Shown here: positions 1-8,267 of the stretch, piece by piece
Layout: every line of letters begins with the position of its first letter
Numbering within the stretch: position 1 is the stretch's first letter
NCBI GenBank assembly: GCA_902612325.1
Contig: CACMDB010000007.1
Coordinates: 1 to 55,009, forward strand
Direction: 5' to 3'
From: an uncultured Pelagibacteraceae bacterium
GTDB lineage: Bacteria > Pseudomonadota > Alphaproteobacteria > Pelagibacterales > Pelagibacteraceae
DNA length: 55,009 bases
The notes under the pieces: model-generated
What the model saw: only the letters and a program-made list of their open reading frames with translations
Told to the model about the DNA's origin: nothing
Database searches by the model: none
Made by a program: the position numbers and the translations under genes

Positions 1-168
1 GGTAGTGTCGATAATAAAGGGATTCCACAAGTAATTGAAATGACATTAATTAATCCAAAAAAATTTACTATAAAAAAACAAAAAACAACAAGAAATTATC
101 CAATCAAAGGTTTAGATTACAGAAATTATAAAAGAGGACCTGAAATTCAAATCTCATTTAAAAATTAA
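1..168 (+). CDS. C-terminal fragment of unrecognised protein
   Basis: An open frame enters from the left edge and ends at TAA 166-168, giving the last 55 residues of a protein whose start lies outside the window. The fragment is basic and polar (PKKFTIKKQK, then RNYPIKGLDYRNYKRGPEI) with no membrane segment or motif that I recognise. It converges on the minus-strand gene that ends 8 bases further on. Codon use resembles the neighbours, so it is probably a real gene end, but no function can be assigned from this piece. Confidence 0.6.
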   Translation, partial: GSVDNKGIPQVIEMTLINPKKFTIKKQKTTRNYPIKGLDYRNYKRGPEIQISFKN

Positions 169-176
169 TTTAATTA

Positions 177-1541
177 TTAGCTATTTTTTTTAAAAATTGA
201 TATTGAACTTGTGGTCTCTAAAAAAATTATAATTAACTTTTTATCTTTAGAAACTACCATATCCCTAACTCTTTCATTTAGTAAAAAGTAATCATGTTCT
301 ATAACTTTATCTCTTTTCTCGTTAAGCTTAATATAGTGAATTCCTAAATCTTGATCGGCAATCTCATTTCCCATTGCTCCAATTAAAAATTCTGTATCTG
401 TTTCATTCAAAGAAATTGTTTGACTGATACCAATTGATGGATCAAAATATTTAATAGGTTCTTCGAAACCAAATTTTTTATGAGATTTGTTCAATGGTGC
501 CTCTTTTAATATTTTTTCAGAATAATTTTTTTTATAATGTTCCCCATAAGATGAAATTGGCCATCCAAAATTTTTAACTTTTAAAAAAGGTTTATTATTT
601 ATATTGATTTCATCACCACCTTTTGGTCCATGCTCCGTAGATAAAATAAAGTCAAACTTTTTGCTGTAATACAAACCTTGTGGATTTCTATGACCCAAGG
701 AAACAACCTCGGACTTTTTATTTTGAATATTAATTTTTAAAATTTTTCCAAAATCACTTTGAATATCTTGTGAAAGGGGTCTATTTCTAAAGTCGCCTGT
801 GGTAAATAAAAGGTTTGAATTATCAAGATTAGCAATTCTTCCACCTGCACCTTGATGAGCCCAAAACCCATGATTATTATTTTTATCAACACAATTTAAT
901 GTTTCATAAAACAAACTAAAATCTAAAAATTTTTCATTTAATTCACTAACAATAATTTTAAGATCGTAACAATTATCTTTTCTTTCACCAATATATGAGA
1001 CGTACAATTTATTATTGTCTATATGAATATCCTTAATACCATATTGTTCATGAAAATAAAATTTATCATATTTGATTATTGAATTAATATTTGAGTTTAT
1101 TTTTACAAAATTTTCTAAGTTATTAAGATTAGTAAATGCAAAAATTCCGTCATAAGTTGCGATTAATAAATTTTTATCATTATTATAAAAGTCAATATAT
1201 GCTGTGCCGGTAGCACCACGATTACCATTGAATAAAATATCCTTAGTTGAATATTTTGAATAAGAAAAATTATTTAATCCATCAAATTTTTTATCTTTAA
1301 ATATATTTTCAAAAGTGATCCCTTTTTTATTAATTATGTCATTTAAGTTTTTTCCTTCTTCGAATAAGTTTTTTTGTATTTTAGCTAGCTGATTATTTCT
1401 TGTTTTAAGTTGATTTACTATATTTGAAATTTCATTTTTCTTAGATGCGGAATTTCGTTTGTTAATTTGGTGACCCAAAATTAACAAAATAATTAAAAAT
1501 GCTATCAATAAAATATAAATAAAATTTACTCTAATTTTCAT
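177..1541 (-). CDS. Membrane-anchored PQQ/sorbosone-type sugar dehydrogenase-like beta-propeller
   Basis: The 454-residue product begins with a single hydrophobic segment (about residues 8-24), then a short coiled linker (about 35-70) and a propeller domain. The second half carries GHRNPQGL (283-290) and STEHGPKGGDE (301-311), which are hallmarks of the glucose/sorbosone dehydrogenase family (soluble aldose dehydrogenases that use PQQ). A GGRIAN-type segment lies near residue 233. By family, such proteins oxidise aldoses in the periplasm; the uncleaved-looking anchor suggests a membrane-tethered periplasmic enzyme. The N-terminal third is diverged from soluble aldose dehydrogenases, and PQQ binding and substrate cannot be confirmed by eye. 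It is a single gene, tail-to-tail with the fragment on its left and followed upstream by the tmRNA gene. Confidence 0.7.
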   Translation of the reverse strand: MKIRVNFIYILLIAFLIILLILGHQINKRNSASKKNEISNIVNQLKTRNNQLAKIQKNLFEEGKNLNDIINKKGITFENIFKDKKFDGLNNFSYSKYSTKDILFNGNRGATGTAYIDFYNNDKNLLIATYDGIFAFTNLNNLENFVKINSNINSIIKYDKFYFHEQYGIKDIHIDNNKLYVSYIGERKDNCYDLKIIVSELNEKFLDFSLFYETLNCVDKNNNHGFWAHQGAGGRIANLDNSNLLFTTGDFRNRPLSQDIQSDFGKILKINIQNKKSEVVSLGHRNPQGLYYSKKFDFILSTEHGPKGGDEININNKPFLKVKNFGWPISSYGEHYKKNYSEKILKEAPLNKSHKKFGFEEPIKYFDPSIGISQTISLNETDTEFLIGAMGNEIADQDLGIHYIKLNEKRDKVIEHDYFLLNERVRDMVVSKDKKLIIIFLETTSSISIFKKNS

Positions 1542-1616
1542 CTAAACTTTCCTACACCTATAATTAAAATTTTACTAAATAATTTTTTCAAATTTTAAGC
1601 GACAAAAAATACTTTT

Positions 1617-1879
1617 AAGGGGCGTTCTGTTGCCAGGTGCCCCGAACCCCGTTTACTTAATTAATAAAAATTAATTAAGCAGCAATTGCGTAACTTTCGT
1701 TAGCATTTATAAATTAGTCCTTTACGGAGGAACAATTCCGAACGAAAGAATAGCCTTTAGTCACCCGTCGAATCTAGTTCACCCCCATAAGTTGTAATTG
1801 GTGGAGGTGGTGGGTACTGCCCCCACGTCCGCAATGGTTATTACGAAATTCGTTTATCGTCATAGTTGGAAAACCAACT
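1617..1879 (-). ncRNA. ssrA: Two-piece (circularly permuted) tmRNA
   Basis: Read on the minus strand, the acceptor piece comes first and ends in an encoded CCA at 1801-1799, preceded by CACCTCC. After only 12 bases (1798-1787) the coding piece starts with GGGGGTG (1786-1780), which pairs over 7 bp (one G-U) with CACCTCC, followed by the conserved TAGATTCGACGGG. The tag frame at 1704-1675 reads ANESYAIAA then TAA. The 3' end holds the GGGGTTC...GAACGCCCC pseudoknot element around GGCACCTGGCAACAG. A GTTGG/CCAAC hairpin (1865-1878) probably marks the start of the acceptor piece. tmRNA rescues stalled ribosomes and tags the peptide for proteolysis. The permuted form is typical of Alphaproteobacteria. 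The T-loop (GGCAGTA between GTGGG and CCCAC) departs from the usual TTC-type loop. Outer ends are approximate. Confidence 0.93.
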
Positions 1880-1884
1880 TTATT

Positions 1885-1912
1885 AATATAAAAGGAATCG
1901 CAAGAGATTCAA
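1885..1912 (-). promoter_or_regulatory. Predicted tmRNA promoter
   Basis: On the minus strand TTGAAT (1912-1907) and TATATT (1890-1885) are separated by 16 bases. This places a start near 1879, at the hairpin that opens the acceptor piece. The promoter lies within the 40 bases just upstream of the thyX start codon, so tmRNA and thyX are divergent with almost no space between them. This is a pattern match only. Confidence 0.45.
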
Positions 1913-1920
1913 TAACAATC

Positions 1921-2868
1921 ATGAAATTAACCAAAGAACAATCTGCAGAAATTAAGAATCAGCAGTCTCAAAGTAATAAAACAAAAAGGGTTGTAGTATC
2001 AGAGTTGGAAAATATTCTTTATGAGGCAATTCCAGCTTTAGATCATGGTTTTGTAAGGGTAGTTGATTATATGGGTGATGATACATCTATCGTTCAAGCT
2101 GCAAGAGTTTCTTATGGAAAAGGAACTAAACAGGTATCAACAGATTCTGGATTGATAAAATATTTGATGCGTCATTGGCACAGCACACCATTTGAAATGT
2201 GTGAGATTAAATATCATATCAAATTACCGATTTTTATAGCACGTCAATGGATAAGACATAGAACCGCAAATGTTAATGAGTATTCTGCAAGATATTCTAT
2301 TTTAGATAAAGAATTTTATTTACCAGCTTCAGAAAATTTAGCAGCTCAATCAACAAGTAATAGACAAGGAAGGGGAGATGTTCTTGAGGGAACTCAAGCA
2401 AAAGAGGTCTTAGAGCTTTTGAAAAATGATGCTGAAAGAACTTACTCCAATTATGAAACCATGCTTAATGAAAGATACGATGGATCCACTATAGATGATA
2501 ATAAAAAAGGTTTAGCCAGAGAACTTGCTAGAATGAATTTAACGCTAAATACTTACACACAATGGTATTGGAAAACAGATCTTTTAAATTTAATGAATTT
2601 TTTAAGGTTGAGAGCAGATCATCATGCTCAATATGAAATTAGAGTTTATGCTGACATAATGTTGGATACATTAAAAAGGTGGGTACCAATAACTCATGAA
2701 GCTTTTATGGATTATAGAGTAGGTGGCACAGAAGTTTCTGCCAAAGGAAATGTTGTAATTCAAAAATTAATTAAAGGTGAATCTGTTTCTTTAGAAAATT
2801 CTGGTTTGTCCAAAAGGGAATGGAATGAGCTAATGGAGGCTTTTAATCTAAAAGATAAGTTGATTTAA
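1921..2868 (+). CDS. thyX: Flavin-dependent thymidylate synthase ThyX
   Basis: ThyX makes dTMP from dUMP using FAD, NADPH and methylenetetrahydrofolate, replacing ThyA. The 315-residue product has the signature [14 protein letters not shown], a form of RHRxxSxNxxSxR in which the first Ser is Asn. [20 protein letters not shown] near the N-terminus and [11 protein letters not shown] near the C-terminus also match the family. I chose ATG 1921. An in-frame TTG at 1798 would add 41 residues, but those codons are antisense to the tmRNA acceptor piece and are non-homologous in character. The 3' end overlaps the convergent mrp gene by 26 bp. Confidence 0.95.
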   Translation: MKLTKEQSAEIKNQQSQSNKTKRVVVSELENILYEAIPALDHGFVRVVDYMGDDTSIVQAARVSYGKGTKQVSTDSGLIKYLMRHWHSTPFEMCEIKYHIKLPIFIARQWIRHRTANVNEYSARYSILDKEFYLPASENLAAQSTSNRQGRGDVLEGTQAKEVLELLKNDAERTYSNYETMLNERYDGSTIDDNKKGLARELARMNLTLNTYTQWYWKTDLLNLMNFLRLRADHHAQYEIRVYADIMLDTLKRWVPITHEAFMDYRVGGTEVSAKGNVVIQKLIKGESVSLENSGLSKREWNELMEAFNLKDKLI

Positions 2869-3673
2869 TTTTTTTAGCAAAATTTATGTAAATTTTTGAA
2901 ATTTCACAATTTGGATCTTCCTCAACTATTGGTTTTCCATTATCACTTGTCTTTCCTATTTCAGAGTTAATTGGTATTTCACCTAAAAATTCTTTATTGA
3001 ATTCTTTAGAGGTTTTGCGAACACCGCCCTCACCGAATATTTTATATTTTTTATTATCATCTCCAATGAAGTAACTCATGTTGTCTATAAGTCCTAAAAT
3101 TTTAACCCCTAATTTATCAAACATTTTAATTCCTCTTATTACATCTAACAAAGCTACTTCTTGAGGTGTTGAAACTATGATTGCTCCATCCATTTTAATT
3201 TCTTGTGAGAAAGTTAATTGTGTATCTCCTGTGCCAGGAGGCATATCTACAATTATAAAGTCTAAATCTTTCCAATTTACTTTTTGGGTAAAAGTTCTAA
3301 TAGCGCTAGTTACCATTGGACCTCTCCAAATCATTGGAGTTTGTTGATCAGTAAGAAAACCGATAGACATACATTGAATATCATACTTAATTATAGGATT
3401 TAATTTTTGGCCATCACTTTTTGGTTTTTCAATTATCCCAAACATTTTTGGAATTGAAGGTCCATAAATATCTGCATCTAACAAACCAACTTTACATCCA
3501 ATATGTTTTAATGCTATTGCAAGATTAGTTGCAAAAGTTGACTTTCCAACGCCTCCTTTCGCACTTGAAATAGCGATAGTGAATTTTGTTCCGATAATTG
3601 GATTTTTTGTGTATACCTTTCGTCCACTATCTTTGCTTATTGCGGCACTTAGTTCTGGCTTTTTATCTGACAT
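2843..3673 (-). CDS. mrp: Mrp/ApbC-type iron-sulfur carrier ATPase
   Basis: A P-loop ATPase of the MinD/Mrp group that by family knowledge delivers Fe-S clusters to target apoproteins. In 276 residues there is a deviant Walker A KGGVGKST (39-46), DADIYGPS (66-73), MIWRGPM (114-120), [10 protein letters not shown] (141-150) and NMSYF (198-202). The CxxC expected just after NMSYF is absent: the segment reads [12 protein letters not shown]. The N-terminal MIP18 domain found in longer homologues is also missing. Loss of this CxxC is, as I recall, common in alphaproteobacterial Mrp, so it need not mean loss of function. The gene is divergent from hflK, with 50 bases between start codons. Confidence 0.88.
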   Translation of the reverse strand: MSDKKPELSAAISKDSGRKVYTKNPIIGTKFTIAISSAKGGVGKSTFATNLAIALKHIGCKVGLLDADIYGPSIPKMFGIIEKPKSDGQKLNPIIKYDIQCMSIGFLTDQQTPMIWRGPMVTSAIRTFTQKVNWKDLDFIIVDMPPGTGDTQLTFSQEIKMDGAIIVSTPQEVALLDVIRGIKMFDKLGVKILGLIDNMSYFIGDDNKKYKIFGEGGVRKTSKEFNKEFLGEIPINSEIGKTSDNGKPIVEEDPNCEISKIYINFAKKIKSTYLLD

Positions 3674-3687
3674 TATTTGATCTTAGC

Positions 3688-3715
3688 TTGTTTTTGTGAA
3701 ATTAGACACTATATA
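3688..3715 (+). promoter_or_regulatory. Predicted hflK operon promoter, near-leaderless
   Basis: TTGTTT (3688-3693) and TATATA (3710-3715) are 16 bases apart. A start about 7 bases later falls at 3721-3723, directly at the hflK ATG (3724), so the transcript would have almost no 5' leader. It sits in the mrp/hflK divergent gap. Pattern match only. Confidence 0.4.
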
Positions 3716-3723
3716 GATAGTCT

Positions 3724-4833
3724 ATGTCAGATGATTTTCAACAAAGAGGCGGTAGTCCTTGGGGATCACCTCCAGGTGGAGGTGGAAGTGGTAATGGTTC
3801 AGGAAGAGGACCGAGACCACCTGATGTAGACAAAATTATTAAAGAATTTCAAGAAAAGATTAAAAAGTTTTTACCAGGCGGAAGTTCGTCTGGAGGAAAG
3901 CAAGCTATTTTAGTTTTAATTATTTTAGGTTTTGTTTGGTTAGCAAGTGGTCTTTATAGAGTGCTTCCCGATGAGCAAGGTGTTGTTTTGAGATTTGGAA
4001 AGTTTGTTAAAACAACCCAACCAGGTTTAAATTATCATATTCCTTTCCCGGTAGAGTCTGTCCTAACACCAAAAGTAACAAAAGTTAACAGGATCGATAT
4101 TGGTTTTAGGTCGGAGAGAGATAGTGGTTTTTCATCTGCAGCAGGGGGTGTAGCAGATGTTCCTCAAGAAAGTTTAATGCTTACTGGTGATGAAAATATT
4201 GTGAACATAGATTTTTCAGTATTTTGGGTAATTAAAGATGCAGGAAACTTTTTATTTAAAATTCAAGATCCTGAAGGAACAGTAAAAGCTGCAGCAGAAA
4301 CGGCAATGAGGGAAGTAATTGCAAGATCTGATATTCAGCCAATTTTAACTGAGGGAAGATCTTTAATAGAAACAGATACTCAAGAAATAATCCAAAAGAT
4401 ATTAGATGAATACACATCAGGAATTCAAATCACACAAGTTCAAACACAAAAAGCAGACCCACCGGATCAGGTAATTGATGCGTTTCGTGACGTACAAGCT
4501 GCAAGAGCTGACATGGAAAGATCAAAAAATGAAGCTGAAGCATATGCCAATGATGTAATCCCAAGAGCGCGAGGGGAAGCTGCAAAAATTTTACAAGCGG
4601 CAGAAGCTTATAAAAAAGAAGTGGTAGCTAAAGCTGAAGGTGAAGCAAGCAGATTCTTAGCTATTTATAATGAGTATAAAAAAGCAAAATCTGTAACTCA
4701 AGAAAGAATGTATTTAGAGACGATGGAAAAAGTTTTAGCTGATATCGATAAAGTAATCATTGAGAAAAATGCTGGCTCAGGTGTGGTTCCATATTTACCA
4801 TTACCAGAATTAAAAAAGAAAGTGACTAACTAA
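3724..4833 (+). CDS. hflK: HflK, FtsH-protease modulator (SPFH/band 7)
   Basis: HflK and HflC form a large membrane assembly that encloses and modulates the FtsH protease. The 369-residue product starts with a Gly/Pro-rich cytoplasmic tail (1-35), has one membrane segment (about 60-78), then a periplasmic band 7 domain beginning LPDEQGVVLRFGKF, and a long Ala/Glu-rich helical region (about 240-330) typical of SPFH proteins. It is first in a run with hflC (1-base gap), DUF2065 and a Do-like protease, an order common in Proteobacteria. No clear ribosome site precedes the ATG, consistent with a near-leaderless transcript. Confidence 0.95.
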   Translation: MSDDFQQRGGSPWGSPPGGGGSGNGSGRGPRPPDVDKIIKEFQEKIKKFLPGGSSSGGKQAILVLIILGFVWLASGLYRVLPDEQGVVLRFGKFVKTTQPGLNYHIPFPVESVLTPKVTKVNRIDIGFRSERDSGFSSAAGGVADVPQESLMLTGDENIVNIDFSVFWVIKDAGNFLFKIQDPEGTVKAAAETAMREVIARSDIQPILTEGRSLIETDTQEIIQKILDEYTSGIQITQVQTQKADPPDQVIDAFRDVQAARADMERSKNEAEAYANDVIPRARGEAAKILQAAEAYKKEVVAKAEGEASRFLAIYNEYKKAKSVTQERMYLETMEKVLADIDKVIIEKNAGSGVVPYLPLPELKKKVTN

Positions 4834-4834
4834 A

Positions 4835-5704
4835 ATGAAAGCAGGAAAAATTATAGCAGGATTAGCCGTTTTTATTGCAGCAACATTATTTTTCTCAATA
4901 TTTATTGTTAAAGAAGTTAATCAAGCAATAGTGCTTCAGTTTGGTGATCCAAAGAGAATAATTTTAAAACCTGGTTTAAACTTTAAATTACCATTTATCC
5001 AAAACGTAGTATTTTTAGATAAACGAATTTTAAATTTAGATACACCACCTGAAGAGGTGATAGCTTCAGATCAAAAACGATTAATCGTTGATGCTTTTGC
5101 AAGATTTCAAATTGTAGATCCTCTTAAGTTTTATATCTCAGTTGGAAATGAAAGAGTTGCAAGATCTAGATTGGCAACAATTATCAATTCAAGAATTAGG
5201 AACGTATTAGGTCAGCAAGAACTACAAACACTTTTATCAGAGGATAGAACAAAACAAATGGCTTTAATTCAAGAAGGTGTAAACAATGAAGCACAAAATT
5301 TTGGTATTGAAATTGTAGATGTAAGAATTAAACGTGCTGATCTTCCTCAAGCAAATAGTGACGCGATCTTTAGAAGAATGCAAACAGAGAGGGAAAGAGA
5401 GGCAAAAGAGTTTAGAGCAAAAGGTGCTGAGATGGCGGTTACGATAACATCTACTGCTGATAAAGAAGTAACTGTTATTTTAGCAGATGCACAAAAAAAA
5501 TCTGAGATCATGAAGGGAGAAGGTGATGGTAAAAGAAATAATATTTTCGCTAATGCTTTTGGCCAAGATCCAGAATTCTTTGCCTTTTACAGAGCTATGC
5601 AGGCTTATGAAAAAGCTTTAATTGGTGGAGAAACTTCCTTAATATTATCCCCTGATAGCGAATTCTTTAAATTTTTTGGAAATATAAAACCAAATTCACA
5701 ATAA
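4835..5704 (+). CDS. hflC: HflC, FtsH-protease modulator (SPFH/band 7)
   Basis: Partner of HflK in the FtsH-regulating membrane complex. The 289-residue product has an N-terminal membrane anchor (about 5-25), then the band 7 domain starting VKEVNQAIVLQFGDPKR, with LPQANSDAIFRRMQTERERE near residues 169-188, a segment highly typical of HflC. A helical region and a C-terminal FAFYRAMQAYEKAL motif follow. It starts one base after the hflK stop and is certainly cotranscribed with it. Confidence 0.95.
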   Translation: MKAGKIIAGLAVFIAATLFFSIFIVKEVNQAIVLQFGDPKRIILKPGLNFKLPFIQNVVFLDKRILNLDTPPEEVIASDQKRLIVDAFARFQIVDPLKFYISVGNERVARSRLATIINSRIRNVLGQQELQTLLSEDRTKQMALIQEGVNNEAQNFGIEIVDVRIKRADLPQANSDAIFRRMQTEREREAKEFRAKGAEMAVTITSTADKEVTVILADAQKKSEIMKGEGDGKRNNIFANAFGQDPEFFAFYRAMQAYEKALIGGETSLILSPDSEFFKFFGNIKPNSQ

Positions 5705-5711
5705 ACTACTG

Positions 5712-5897
5712 ATGAAAGAATTGATCATTGCCTTTGGTCTATTCTTGTTTATTGAGGGAATTTTATATGCCACATTTCCATCAAAAATGAAAAGTATGTT
5801 AAAAAAATTAGAACTTATAAAGGATATCCAGTTAAGATCAGGTGGATTAATCTTTGCGGTCATAGGTTTTATAATTATTTATTACATGAAGAATTAA
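5712..5897 (+). CDS. DUF2065-family small membrane protein
   Basis: A 61-residue protein with two hydrophobic segments (about 3-20 and 43-58) joined by a basic loop containing FPSKMKSMLKKL and LRSGGL. Its size, two-helix layout and position between hflC and a Do-like protease match the DUF2065 family, which recurs at this place in many Proteobacteria. Function is unknown; context suggests a link to HflKC/FtsH or envelope proteolysis. It starts 7 bases after hflC and ends 1 base before the protease gene. Confidence 0.8.
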   Translation: MKELIIAFGLFLFIEGILYATFPSKMKSMLKKLELIKDIQLRSGGLIFAVIGFIIIYYMKN

Positions 5898-5898
5898 A

Positions 5899-7302
5899 AT
5901 GAGTAGAATAAATACATTATTTATCGCGATTTTTTTAATTATTGGTCCCCAATTCAAATCTTTTGCTCAAAATCACCCTAGTTCTTTTGCTGATTTAGCA
6001 GAAAAGTTGATGCCGTCTGTGGTTAATATTTCAACGACCACAATGGTGAAAACACAAACTAATCCTTTCCCTTTTCAATTTCCTCCTGGGTCCCCATTTG
6101 AGGATATGTTTAAAGAATTTGGGACACCACAAGAGAGACCATCAGCAGCTTTAGGTTCAGGATTTATTATAGATGAAAAAGGCATTGTTGTTACAAACAA
6201 TCACGTCATTCAAGATGCCGATGATATTATCATAAGAGTAGGTGACAAAGAAATTAAAGCTAAAGTTTTGGGTGCTGATCCATTATCAGATATTGCAGTA
6301 CTCCAACTTGAGACAAATGAAAAATTCAAACCAGTTCAATTTGGTGACTCTGATAAAGCAAGAATTGGTGATTGGGTAATAGCAATTGGTAATCCCTTTG
6401 GTCTTGGAGGAACTGTAACTTCAGGAATCATCTCTGCAAGAAATAGATCGATAGGTTTAAGTAGGTACGAAGATTATATTCAGACTGATGCATCTATCAA
6501 TCAAGGAAACTCTGGTGGGCCTTTATTTGATATGAACGGAAATGTGATTGGAATTAATACAGCTATCCTTGGAAGGAATGGATCAATTGGAATTGGTTTT
6601 TCAATCCCATCAAATAGTGCAAAAATAGTTATAGATCAATTAGTAGAGTTTGGAGAAACAAAAAGAGGTTGGCTGGGTGTAAGAATTCAAGATGTCACAA
6701 AAGAAATTGCTGAAGTTGAAAAATTAGATAAACCTCGTGGAGCGCTAGTTGCAAGTGTTGCAGAGAATAGTCCATCTGCTAAAGCAGGAGTAAAAGCTGG
6801 TGATATCATTTTAGAATTTGATGGCGAAAAAATAAATCAGATGAAGGAACTTCCCATGATTGTTGCAAGAACTGCAGTTGGGAAAAAAGTAGAAGTTAAA
6901 ATTTGGAGAAATAAAAAAGAAATTGTTAAAATTGTTACACTTGGAAGATTAGAAACTTCAGAAGATTTTAAAGTTTCAGAAAAAACAGAAAGTCCAAAAG
7001 AAACAGAGGTAAAAGATTTAAAAATAACTGTAAGGCAGATTAATAAAGAAGATATAAAATCGCGAAACTTACCCAATCAAACATCTGGATTAGTTGTGAC
7101 TAAAATGGCAAATGATAGCCCTTTATTAAATTCTCTTGAAGTTAATAGCATTATTTTAGAAGCCCAAAAGAAAAAAATAAGAAATGTAAATGATTTAAAC
7201 CAAATAGTTAAACAAGTTTTAAATAGTAATCAAAAAACTATTTTATTAGTTATCTACAATAGCCAAAATCAAAGACGATATATTGGTGTTAAATTAGATT
7301 AA
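5899..7302 (+). CDS. degQ: Do-like periplasmic serine protease (DegP/DegQ family)
   Basis: A periplasmic protease/chaperone for misfolded envelope proteins. The 467-residue product has a signal peptide (1-23, ending SFAQ), a trypsin-like domain with His102 (TNNHVI), Asp131 (DPLSDIAV) and Ser205 (NQGNSGGPL), a PDZ domain at about 258-345 (GWLGVRIQD onward) and a second, more diverged PDZ domain at about 372-467. This is the full Do architecture with an intact catalytic triad. The gene ends the hflKC cluster and is followed 3 bases later by miaA. Assignment to DegP or DegQ cannot be settled by eye. Confidence 0.93.
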   Translation: MSRINTLFIAIFLIIGPQFKSFAQNHPSSFADLAEKLMPSVVNISTTTMVKTQTNPFPFQFPPGSPFEDMFKEFGTPQERPSAALGSGFIIDEKGIVVTNNHVIQDADDIIIRVGDKEIKAKVLGADPLSDIAVLQLETNEKFKPVQFGDSDKARIGDWVIAIGNPFGLGGTVTSGIISARNRSIGLSRYEDYIQTDASINQGNSGGPLFDMNGNVIGINTAILGRNGSIGIGFSIPSNSAKIVIDQLVEFGETKRGWLGVRIQDVTKEIAEVEKLDKPRGALVASVAENSPSAKAGVKAGDIILEFDGEKINQMKELPMIVARTAVGKKVEVKIWRNKKEIVKIVTLGRLETSEDFKVSEKTESPKETEVKDLKITVRQINKEDIKSRNLPNQTSGLVVTKMANDSPLLNSLEVNSIILEAQKKKIRNVNDLNQIVKQVLNSNQKTILLVIYNSQNQRRYIGVKLD

Positions 7303-7305
7303 TTA

Positions 7306-8214
7306 ATGGATTTGAAATCCAAAATTATTTTAATTTATGGTCCAACAGCATCTGGAAAATCACATTTTGCTATTAAACTTGCTAAAAAAATTAGGGGTGA
7401 GATCATTAATGCTGATAGTATGCAAGTATACAAAGAATTGAAAATTTTGTCTGCGAGACCATTACCGAAAAATTACAAGAAGATTAAGCATCATTTATAT
7501 GGATTTCAAAGTGTAAAAAAAAATTTTTCGTCAGGAGATTGGTTAAAATTAGTTAATAAAAAAATTATTGATATAAAAAAAAAAAATAAGACGCCTATTC
7601 TTGTGGGTGGTACCGGATTGTACTTTAAAGTAATAACAGAGGGTTTAGTAAATATTCCTAATATTCCGATTCGATTAAGATCAAAAATAAGGTTATTACA
7701 TAAAAAAATTGGAGCAAAAAAGTTCTTTTCAGAATTAGTAAAATTAGACCCGATATCAAAAAATTTTATCAAATCGACAGACACTCAAAGAGTAATTCGA
7801 GCTTATGAAGTTAAATCATTTACAAAAAGGTCAATTTACGATTGGTCCAAAAGTACACGATCAGATTATGAAAAGGACGATTTTTTTAAAATCTATATTG
7901 ATTATCCAAGAGTTGAGTTAATTAAGAGAATTGAGGGTCGAACAGAAGATATGATTAAAAATGGAGCAATTTCAGAGGTAAAAAAATTTATAAGATTAAA
8001 AATTCCAAGAGTTAAAACTGCCTCAAAGGCGATCGGAATTGCAGAAATTAGAGAATATCTTCAGAAAAAAATTGAGTTATCTGAGGTAATTGAGAAAATA
8101 TCAATAAAGACTAGGCAATATGCAAAGAGACAATCTACATGGGGCAGAGGCAATATGATGGATTGGAACAAAATAAAGTCAGAGGACCTAAATAAGTTTT
8201 TAAAAAAAATTTAG
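7306..8214 (+). CDS. miaA: tRNA dimethylallyltransferase MiaA
   Basis: Transfers a dimethylallyl group to N6 of A37 in tRNAs that read UNN codons. The 302-residue product has the P-loop GPTASGKS (12-19), INADSMQVYKEL (substrate-binding Asp), VGGTGLYFK and QYAKRQSTW near the C-terminus, all diagnostic of MiaA, and is of normal length. It begins 3 bases after the protease stop, so it is probably read from the same transcript. Long A-runs inside the gene (for example near 7575) reflect the base composition and do not break the frame. Confidence 0.95.
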   Translation: MDLKSKIILIYGPTASGKSHFAIKLAKKIRGEIINADSMQVYKELKILSARPLPKNYKKIKHHLYGFQSVKKNFSSGDWLKLVNKKIIDIKKKNKTPILVGGTGLYFKVITEGLVNIPNIPIRLRSKIRLLHKKIGAKKFFSELVKLDPISKNFIKSTDTQRVIRAYEVKSFTKRSIYDWSKSTRSDYEKDDFFKIYIDYPRVELIKRIEGRTEDMIKNGAISEVKKFIRLKIPRVKTASKAIGIAEIREYLQKKIELSEVIEKISIKTRQYAKRQSTWGRGNMMDWNKIKSEDLNKFLKKI

Positions 8215-8233
8215 ATATCACGTACTAATTCTT

Positions 8234-8265
8234 GACCAATAAGCACAACTTCAGCTAGATTGGTC
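8234..8265 (+). promoter_or_regulatory. Inverted repeat in front of ilvI
   Basis: GACCAAT (8234-8240) and ATTGGTC (8259-8265) form a 7-bp inverted repeat with an 18-base loop. The right arm ends 2 bases before the ilvI ATG (8268). As RNA, the stem would cover the usual ribosome-binding position; as DNA it could be an operator. No leader peptide rich in branched-chain codons and no T-box features were seen in the 53-base gap. Confidence 0.3.
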
Positions 8266-8267
8266 GA

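Noticed and set aside
1799..1835. A lone tRNA-like 3' end on the minus strand
   Set aside because: The acceptor and T-arm belong to the permuted tmRNA: the partner 5' end GGGGGTG, TTCGACGGG and the tag frame lie just beyond it. There is no anticodon arm.
1798..1920. Extended thyX start at TTG 1798, adding 41 residues
   Set aside because: These codons are the antisense of the tmRNA acceptor piece, including its CCA end. ATG 1921 gives a protein of normal ThyX length.
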